NCBI GenBank assembly: GCA_040401995.1
Contig: JBBANM010000013.1
Coordinates: forward strand, 1-64,000
Origin: Haliscomenobacter sp040401995
GTDB taxonomy: Bacteria > Bacteroidota > Bacteroidia > Chitinophagales > Saprospiraceae
DNA: 64,000 bases
Reading direction: 5' to 3'
Positions within the stretch are counted from its first letter, which is position 1; every line of letters starts with the position of its first letter. Below are positions 58,327 to 64,000 of this stretch, piece by piece. The translations under genes were made by a program, and so were the position numbers. The notes below the pieces were generated by a model. The model saw only the letters and a program-made list of their open reading frames with translations. It was not told the DNA's origin and made no database searches.

Positions 58327-58379
58327 AGTTCTGAGCAGTATTGCTTACATTAGCCTAAGTTTGACCAAAAAATTAAGGA

Positions 58380-59102
58380 ATGTCTTATACCTATGAATAT
58401 CCTCGTCCGGCGGTCACTGTTGACTGCATCATTTTTGGGTTGGACGAAGGTAGTCAACTCAAAGTGTTGTTGATCAAACGCGCTCACGATCCCTATGGCG
58501 GCTGCTGGGCGTTACCCGGCGGTTTTGTCGAAATGGATGAAGATTTAGAAACGGCGGCCCTTCGCGAATTGGAAGAAGAAACCGGTGTTACCAACGTATT
58601 CATTGAGCAATTGTACACCTTCGGCTCGCCCGAGCGCGACCCGCGCGGGAGGGTCATCAGCGTTGCTTATTTTGCCCTGGTGAGTTTGGAACGCCACCCC
58701 GTCACTGCAAATACCGATGCGCAAGATGCCAATTGGTTTGCTTTAGATGAATTGCCGCCCTTGGCTTTTGACCACGCGCAGGTGCTGGCCGTGGCGCACA
58801 ATCGCCTTCAAGCCAAGGTGCGCTACCAACCCATTGGATTTGAATTACTGCCCGAAAAATTCACCTTGACTCAATTGCAAAAACTCTATGCCACTATCCT
58901 GGGCATGGACGATACCCAAATCAACAAACGCAATTTTCGTACCCGCATCCTCAAAATGGGCGTGCTGCGCGAAGAAGGCATGCAAGAAGGCGTTTCTCAC
59001 CGCCCCGCCAAATTGTACAGTTTTGACAAAGAAAAATACGAAGAGCTGCAACGTATGCGCTATCAAGAACTCATTAAACGAGGCATTGACTTCGAGATAT
59101 AA
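58380..59102 (+). CDS. NrtR-like Nudix regulator
   Basis: A 240-residue protein with an N-terminal Nudix domain and a C-terminal winged-helix domain. The Nudix box is intact (GGFVEMDEDLETAALRELEEETG form), so it may keep ADP-ribose pyrophosphatase activity, unlike degenerate NrtR members. The C-terminal part (LQKLYATILGMD, NKRNFRTRILKMG) matches the NrtR winged helix. In other bacteria NrtR represses NAD synthesis genes. It is 53 bp after pncB. Confidence 0.88.
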   Translation: MSYTYEYPRPAVTVDCIIFGLDEGSQLKVLLIKRAHDPYGGCWALPGGFVEMDEDLETAALRELEEETGVTNVFIEQLYTFGSPERDPRGRVISVAYFALVSLERHPVTANTDAQDANWFALDELPPLAFDHAQVLAVAHNRLQAKVRYQPIGFELLPEKFTLTQLQKLYATILGMDDTQINKRNFRTRILKMGVLREEGMQEGVSHRPAKLYSFDKEKYEELQRMRYQELIKRGIDFEI

Positions 59103-59140
59103 CCAAACACAACCAAATTTAACCACATAACGCCCTTACC

Positions 59141-61288
59141 ATGCGCAAAATCACCCTCCTTTTTTGCTTGGCCAGTCTTATTTTTGCCTGCCAAAGCAAA
59201 CACAATACGGATACAATGAACAAAACGATTCCTGTTACTTACCCTACTACGCGTACCGATGACGTGGTGGAAGATTACCACGGTACAAAAATTGCGGAAC
59301 CTTACCGTTGGCTGGAAGTGGATACCGCCGCCGAAGTCGAAGCCTGGGTAAAAGCTGAAAACAAAACCACTACTGGTTATTTGGATAAAATCCCTTATCG
59401 CAAAGCTATAGCTGATCGTTTTGCTGAACTTTACAACTATGCCAAGGTTTTTGCCCCTAGCAAAGCTGGCGAAAACATCTTTTTCTACAAAAACGACGGT
59501 CTGCAGAATCAAGCGGTCATTTATATACAAAAAGGCGCTACAGCCCAACCAGAGGTATTCATTGATCCCAACTTGCTGTCCAAAGATGGCACTGTGACCG
59601 CCAATCTAGCCGGCGCTGATAAAAGCTACCGCTTCATGGCCATCACGCGCTCACAAGCGGGTTCGGATTGGCAGGAGCTGCGCGTAATGGACATCGCCAG
59701 CAAAAAAGAGCTGAGCGACCGTTTGCAGTGGGTGAAGTTTTCGGGCGTAGCATGGTCGGGCGACGGTTTTTTCTACTCGCGCTATCCTGAGCCTAAAGCA
59801 GGTAAAGCGCTTTCGGGCAAAAATGAATTCCACAGTGTATACTATCACCACCTAGGCGATGATCAGGCCAAGGATCAATTGATTTACCAAGACCTCAAGG
59901 CGCCGAATTTGAATTTTTACACGGGTACTACCGAAGACGAACAATACTTGATCATGAGCGCCTCGCCGGGTACGGACGGTTTTGCCACCTTCATCAAGCC
60001 CTTGGTCAAACCGGGAGGTTTTCAATTGTTGTTCCCAGGTTATAATCACAAAAGCTTAATTATACAGCACCTTGGCAATGGCCGCTTTTTGGTACTGACC
60101 GATATCGATGCGCCCAACTACCGCTTGATTGAGGTGGATGCCGCACACCCTGAACCCAAAAACTGGAAAACCATCATCCCTGAATCCGAGCATCTATTGG
60201 AAGGTGTAAGCACAGCTGGCAAAAAGCTATTTGCCAGCTATCTGCAAAATGCCACCACGCGGATCTACCAAATGGACTACGATGGCAGCAACAAAAAGGA
60301 AGTCACCTTGCCCGGACTTGGTACTGCTGGCGGTTTCAGCGCCTTGGAAAAAGAGAGCAAAGTGTTCTACAGCTTTACCTCTTTTGTCAATCCAGGCGGC
60401 ATTTACGAATACGATCTTGCAACCGGCAAATCTTCGGTTTTTTACCAGCCAAAATTGAAATTCAATCCAGAAGAATACGAGGAAAAACAGGTTTTTTACC
60501 CCAGCAAAGACGGCACCAAGGTATCCATGTTTTTGGTGTACAAAAAAGGACTGCAGCTCAACGGACAAAACCCAACATTCCTCTACGGCTACGGTGGTTT
60601 CAACATCAGTTTGACGCCCAGCTTTAGCACCTCGCGCATCATTTTGTTGGAGAACGGTGGCATTTACGCCATGCCCAACTTGCGCGGCGGCGGCGAATAT
60701 GGTGAAAAATGGCACCAAGGCGGGATGCTGGACAAAAAACAAAACGTATTTGACGACTTCATTGCTGCTGGCGAATACCTCATCAAAGAAGGTTACACTT
60801 CCAAAGAGAAACTAGCGATAGCTGGAGGTTCAAACGGTGGTTTGTTAGTTGGCGCCACCATGACCCAGCGCCCGGATTTGTTTGCTGTGGCCTTTCCCGC
60901 AGTAGGCGTGATGGACATGCTGCGCTACCACAAATTCACGATTGGTCGTGCTTGGGTGCCCGAGTACGGCTCCAGCGACGATCCCAAGCAGTTCAAAAAC
61001 CTGCTGTCGTACTCGCCGCTGCACAACATCAAACCAGGCGTACGCTATCCATCCACAATGGTGACCACGGCAGATCACGACGATCGCGTGGTGCCTGCGC
61101 ATTCGTTTAAGTTTGCCGCTGAGTTACAAAAAAACCACAAGGGCGACAACCCCGTGCTGATCCGCATTGAAAGTAATGCCGGACATGGCGCAGGCAAACC
61201 AACCGCCAAAATCATTGAAGAACAAGCTGACCAATGGGCTTTCTTTTTTTACAACACCCATTCGCCAGTTAAATATTTTAAAAAGTAG
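59141..61288 (+). CDS. Prolyl oligopeptidase family S9 protein
   Basis: A 715-residue peptidase with a lipobox (LIFAC) in its N-terminal MRKITLLFCLASLIFACQSK. The β-propeller part (about 80-430) and the α/β-hydrolase C-terminal part are visible. The catalytic Ser is 564 in GGSNGG, followed by Asp in TTADHDDRV and His in NAGHGAGKP. It cuts short Pro-containing peptides and is likely periplasmic or outer-membrane-anchored. Element C begins at its stop codon. Confidence 0.93.
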   Translation: MRKITLLFCLASLIFACQSKHNTDTMNKTIPVTYPTTRTDDVVEDYHGTKIAEPYRWLEVDTAAEVEAWVKAENKTTTGYLDKIPYRKAIADRFAELYNYAKVFAPSKAGENIFFYKNDGLQNQAVIYIQKGATAQPEVFIDPNLLSKDGTVTANLAGADKSYRFMAITRSQAGSDWQELRVMDIASKKELSDRLQWVKFSGVAWSGDGFFYSRYPEPKAGKALSGKNEFHSVYYHHLGDDQAKDQLIYQDLKAPNLNFYTGTTEDEQYLIMSASPGTDGFATFIKPLVKPGGFQLLFPGYNHKSLIIQHLGNGRFLVLTDIDAPNYRLIEVDAAHPEPKNWKTIIPESEHLLEGVSTAGKKLFASYLQNATTRIYQMDYDGSNKKEVTLPGLGTAGGFSALEKESKVFYSFTSFVNPGGIYEYDLATGKSSVFYQPKLKFNPEEYEEKQVFYPSKDGTKVSMFLVYKKGLQLNGQNPTFLYGYGGFNISLTPSFSTSRIILLENGGIYAMPNLRGGGEYGEKWHQGGMLDKKQNVFDDFIAAGEYLIKEGYTSKEKLAIAGGSNGGLLVGATMTQRPDLFAVAFPAVGVMDMLRYHKFTIGRAWVPEYGSSDDPKQFKNLLSYSPLHNIKPGVRYPSTMVTTADHDDRVVPAHSFKFAAELQKNHKGDNPVLIRIESNAGHGAGKPTAKIIEEQADQWAFFFYNTHSPVKYFKK

Positions 61289-61472
61289 TAAAAGTTTAGG
61301 TCAGCGGTTTCGAGCCAAAAAAGTAGGCAAATTTTTGCTAGCCGAGCCCCGATATTTCGGGACGATGCAGGGCATCGGCTGAGAAAAGAGGCTTGCCCCG
61401 ATAAATCGGGATGAAACAGATGGCTAAAATTTGACCTTTTTTGGCCGAAATGGGAGCGACCTAAACTTTTAC
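61288..61472. repeat. Palindromic element C (185 bp)
   Basis: Perfect 15 bp ends GTAAAAGTTTAGGTC and complement at 61288-61302 and 61458-61472. Inner paired blocks include GCCAAAAAAGT/ACCTTTTTTGGC and CCCCGATATTTCGGG. Its first base is the last base of the prolyl oligopeptidase stop codon. Confidence 0.85.
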
Positions 61473-61486
61473 AAAAACAATTAACT

Positions 61487-62017
61487 ATGGAGCCAAAAAT
61501 TTCGGCCCAATTGTACCAGCTCGACGCTGCCTTGGATCTGTTGATTACCAAATTACTGAAAGTGCGACCCGAAAAATTGGCCAACAAACCAAGTCCGGAG
61601 CGCTGGTCGGCATATGAGGTCATGCAACATTTAATGGCCGTTGAGCGGGCTGCAATGCGCTATTTGCAAAAAAAGCTCCAAGACCCCAAAGTATTGCCCA
61701 GCGCGGGCTTGGGCTCGGGTATACGTGCGGCCATGTTGCGCGCCACCCTGCGTTCAAGCATTAAACTCAAAGCCCCCGCTGCGGCATCTACGGATGTGTT
61801 TGAAGAAGTAGCCAGTTTTGCGCAACTCACTGGCGAGTGGCAAGCCCAACGCGCTGAATTGCGCGATTTGCTGGAAAAACAACCCGAAGTGGTGTTCCAA
61901 AAAGCGGCTTACAAACACCCCAGTGCCGGCCGCATGACCATTGAAAACATGCTGAAGTTTTTTTTGGTACACTTTCAACGCCATTTGAAACAGATCAATG
62001 AGGATTTGAAGGTGTAG
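61487..62017 (+). CDS. DinB-family protein
   Basis: A 176-residue protein of the DinB/YfiT four-helix-bundle family. Blocks matching the family are ERWSAYEVMQHLMAVERAAM, and IENMLKFFLVHFQRHLKQI, with His residues that may bind a metal. DinB-family proteins act in thiol or other metal-dependent reactions; target unknown. It has no strong neighbour link. A terminator follows. Confidence 0.88.
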   Translation: MEPKISAQLYQLDAALDLLITKLLKVRPEKLANKPSPERWSAYEVMQHLMAVERAAMRYLQKKLQDPKVLPSAGLGSGIRAAMLRATLRSSIKLKAPAAASTDVFEEVASFAQLTGEWQAQRAELRDLLEKQPEVVFQKAAYKHPSAGRMTIENMLKFFLVHFQRHLKQINEDLKV

Positions 62018-62028
62018 TCCAAAGAGTA

Positions 62029-62080
62029 AAAATCAAGGATTGGATGCTTTACTCTAAAAGCGCTGATCCTTGATTTTTTT
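62029..62080 (+). terminator. Terminator of the DinB gene
   Basis: AAAATCAAGGAT (62029-62040) pairs with ATCCTTGATTTT (62065-62076), and the T-run continues to 62081. It is 11 bp after the stop. Confidence 0.85.
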
Positions 62081-62084
62081 TAGG

Positions 62085-62534
62085 GCAAACGCATTAAAAG
62101 TGATGTTTACATTCGAATGCTTTAACCTAGCTAGCAGCGGCAGAGCCGCGTAACGTCTGTAGCACAATATCAGGTTTTCGTCCAAGCTGCAGCGCAGCGC
62201 AACAATGTTCAAGTTCCTTAACCGCTTCTTAAAACCTGTATTTCAGTGATTTATGTTTACCATTTTCTTTTTGCCTTGATGCAAAAAGAAACAAAAAGAT
62301 CAAGGGCTGTATTGAAATCCAACGATTTTGCTTGAAATCTACGGCGGCGCGAAAAAAACTCGTCCCGACTCCGTCGGGTCCTCAAACAGTTTTTCGCTTA
62401 ACCCGCCTACGATTTCGCAAAATCGGGATTTCAATAAGGCCCGGGCCATAGCTCCTGAGGCTCTAGATCGAAGCTTTTGACCTGCATTTAGAAGTTATTT
62501 CTGGCAATTCTTTTCGATATTTTAATGCGTTTGC
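62085..62534. repeat. 450 bp palindromic element with 15 bp ends
   Basis: Perfect inverted ends GCAAACGCATTAAAA at 62085-62099 and complement at 62520-62534. It contains a CTTTTTGCCTTGATGCAAAAAG-like hairpin, which I recall as a common dispersed intergenic sequence of this phylum. No gene is seen in the whole 62018-62998 gap. Confidence 0.75.
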
Positions 62535-62587
62535 TCTGGATTTTTTTTAAGCTTAGCGACTCTCTTCCTACGGTGGCAAAGCAAATT

Positions 62588-62700
62588 TCTATTACAACCT
62601 TGCGTTTGTGCCCCTTTTACGAACGGAGTTCGTGCCTTAATTTGTGAAAATTTGTGAAATTTGTGGCCAAAAATTTGTTTTACCCTACGCCGAAGGCGGG
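62588..62700. repeat. Dispersed repeat R, copy 3
   Basis: Contains AATTTGTGAAAATTTGTG, AATTTGTGGCCAAAAA and CGCCGAAGGCG as in copies 1 and 2. It stands next to an H repeat, as does copy 1. Confidence 0.7.
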
Positions 62701-62733
62701 GTGCTATTTTTACCTACCGCTAATATTTTTAGT

Positions 62734-62855
62734 GCACCACAGATACACAGATTCTTACCGCCTGCGGCGTAAGCACGATTCCAGAGATCACGCAATGCCC
62801 CATCTGTGAAATCCACTTTGTGAAGCAATCACAAAAATCTGTGTATCTGTGGTGC
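62734..62855. repeat. Dispersed repeat H, copy 3
   Basis: Perfect 20 bp ends at 62734-62753 and 62836-62855 (half GCACCACAGATACACAGATT). Inside are CTTACCGCCTGCGGCGTAAG and AAGCACGATTCC, shared with copy 1. Confidence 0.85.
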
Positions 62856-62967
62856 TTAATCAGCGGCAACGCCGCAAAACACCTGTAGAAAAGCGTGAAA
62901 AGACGTGTTTACCACCTGAACACTGCAACGAAATTTTCCCCAAAATCACTAAATTGCCCCCTCACGA

Positions 62968-62975
62968 TACCTTTG
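62968..62975 (+). promoter_or_regulatory. -7 promoter box of the sulfatase gene
   Basis: TACCTTTG fits TAnnTTTG, 23 bases before the ATG at 62999. Confidence 0.45.
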
Positions 62976-62998
62976 TTCAGCCACCTAACTACTACCCA

Positions 62999-64000
62999 AT
63001 GAAAAACCTCCTCCTTTGTCTCCTCCTGGCATTTTTGGCCCTATCCACCAGAGACAAAGCCCAGCAGAAACACCCCAACATCGTATGGATTGTCTGCGAA
63101 GACTTGTCACCCCACCTCGGCAGTTACGGTGAAAAAGTTGCCCAAACCCCGGTCCTCGATCAACTCGCCAAAGAAGGCGTCCGCTATACCAATGCTTTTT
63201 CCACTGCCGGGGTATGCGCACCCAGTCGCGCCGCCATCATCACGGGTTGCTACCAAACCTCCATTGGCGGACACAACATGCGCACCCTAGGCGCTGGCCC
63301 GCTCAACAAAAATGCTTATCCGCCGAGGTATCAATCGTATTCAGCCCTGGTTCCGGTGGGTGTAAAATGTTTTTCCGAATACCTTCGCGCAGCCGGTTAC
63401 TACTGCACCAATAACAACAAAGAAGATTACCAATTTGAAGCCCCGGTTACCGCCTGGGACGAAAGTGGCAACAACGCCCATTGGCGCAAACGCAAAGACC
63501 CCCAACAACCTTTTTTTGCGGTGTTCAACCTTTTTGTCACCCACGAATCACAGGTTTGGGCGCGCAACAAGGAACCTCTGCTGGTTGACCCCGCTAAGGT
63601 GGAAGTACCGCCGTACTATGTCGACAATGAGATTACCCGCAAAACCATCGCCCGATTTCTCAGCAACGTCATGCTGATGGACAAACAAGCGGGCGAGCTC
63701 ATCCAACAACTCAAGGACGACGCCGTGTACGATGATACCATTATCTTTTTCTACAGCGACCATGGCGACGGCATGCCCTTCGTGAAACGGGAACTCTATG
63801 ACCGAGGATTGCGGGTACCGATGATCATCAAAGCGCCATTTCTAGCACCAGGTAGCACTGATAACCAATTAATTAGTTTTGTGGATTTGGCGCCCAGTGT
63901 GTTGTCGCTGGCGGGAATTCCCATTCCCAAAAGCATGCAAGGGCAAGCATTTATTGGTGAGCAAAAGGCCAAACAGCCTCGAAAATACCTCTTTGCCGCC
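62999..64000 (+). CDS. Cys-type sulfatase, partial (runs off the window)
   Basis: The first 334 residues of a sulfatase. A signal peptide (MKNLLLCLLLAFLALSTRDKAQQ) leads to IVWIVCEDLSPHLGSYG, which supplies metal-binding Asp, and CAPSRAAIITG, in which the Cys of C-x-P-S-R would be oxidised to formylglycine. The SDHGDG motif carries further metal ligands. Such enzymes cut sulfate esters from polysaccharides or glycans. The 3' end is outside the window, so size and fusion partners cannot be judged. The frame is clean without a stop to base 64000. Confidence 0.92.
   Translation, partial: MKNLLLCLLLAFLALSTRDKAQQKHPNIVWIVCEDLSPHLGSYGEKVAQTPVLDQLAKEGVRYTNAFSTAGVCAPSRAAIITGCYQTSIGGHNMRTLGAGPLNKNAYPPRYQSYSALVPVGVKCFSEYLRAAGYYCTNNNKEDYQFEAPVTAWDESGNNAHWRKRKDPQQPFFAVFNLFVTHESQVWARNKEPLLVDPAKVEVPPYYVDNEITRKTIARFLSNVMLMDKQAGELIQQLKDDAVYDDTIIFFYSDHGDGMPFVKRELYDRGLRVPMIIKAPFLAPGSTDNQLISFVDLAPSVLSLAGIPIPKSMQGQAFIGEQKAKQPRKYLFAA

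Noticed and set aside
60227..60742. A 171-residue minus-strand frame
   Set aside because: It is antisense to the prolyl oligopeptidase gene, whose catalytic residues are plain on the other strand.

Overview
The window looks like a scaffold piece from a Bacteroidota chromosome, most likely a Saprospirales-type (Haliscomenobacter/Lewinella-like) filamentous or gliding relative; this lineage guess is inference. Supporting signs are a PorV/PorQ-family protein of the type IX secretion lineage, a GLPGLI-family protein beside a TonB-receptor-like barrel, LytTR/His_kinase signalling, many lipoproteins with Bacteroidota-style lipoboxes, TAnnTTTG -7 promoter boxes, and almost no Shine-Dalgarno sequences. 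A run of exactly 100 N (3688-3787) marks a scaffold gap inside a tandem repeat.

Layout. 274-3128: SUMF1-like protein, a broken Uma2 remnant, an Fe-S uracil-DNA glycosylase and a TauE-like permease. 3253-4145: an array of ~118 bp tandem repeats, each carrying a palindrome. 4274-9334: a DUF4143 ATPase, an acetyltransferase, a UPF0173 hydrolase, then parA-parB and a DUF5683 protein whose 5' end was rebuilt by a MITE. 9361-14122: a patatin-like protein, a VOC protein without a good start, a DinB protein with a foreign-looking tail, an AT-rich SUFU-domain gene, a second MITE copy and tRNA-His. 14249-20366: two coiled-coil proteins, arginine deiminase, a thioesterase, a YihY protein and a PorV/PorQ protein. 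20465-20660: a likely structured ncRNA. 20719-30067: LON-domain protein, alpha-2-macroglobulin, two tandem immunity-like paralogues, an NRAMP-related transporter. 30395-34242: Cys-rich secreted peptide, GLPGLI protein and TonB-receptor-like barrel in a row. 34352-40357: three membrane proteins, AraC regulator, LytTR two-component pair, orphan XisI. 40620-45894: lactonase-like MBL protein, ribH, TPR protein, pdhA, recF. 45910-55013: serine hydrolase, DUF3267 protein, two glycosyltransferases, amino-acid permease, small envelope proteins, Pif1-like helicase, trmN6-type methyltransferase. 55523-62017: small HTH protein, pncB with an NrtR-like Nudix regulator, prolyl oligopeptidase, DinB protein. 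62999-64000: the start of a Cys-type sulfatase that runs off the window.

How the parts connect. Housekeeping functions (chromosome partition, recF, pdhA, ribH, NAD salvage) alternate with envelope and secretion genes. The clearest functional units are parA-parB, the thioesterase/YihY/PorV run, the histidine kinase-LytTR pair, pncB with its Nudix regulator, and the peptide-GLPGLI-barrel group. The SUMF1 family includes formylglycine-generating enzymes that activate sulfatases, but here the two genes lie 62 kb apart.

The most unusual property of the window is its intergenic DNA: at least seven kinds of palindromic or inverted repeats fill the spaces between genes. Two copies of a ~103 bp MITE carry 9 bp target duplications, and one of them created a new in-frame start codon. 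Two copies of a ~410-420 bp element share a hairpin whose base pairs change together. The tandem array shows the same kind of paired change.
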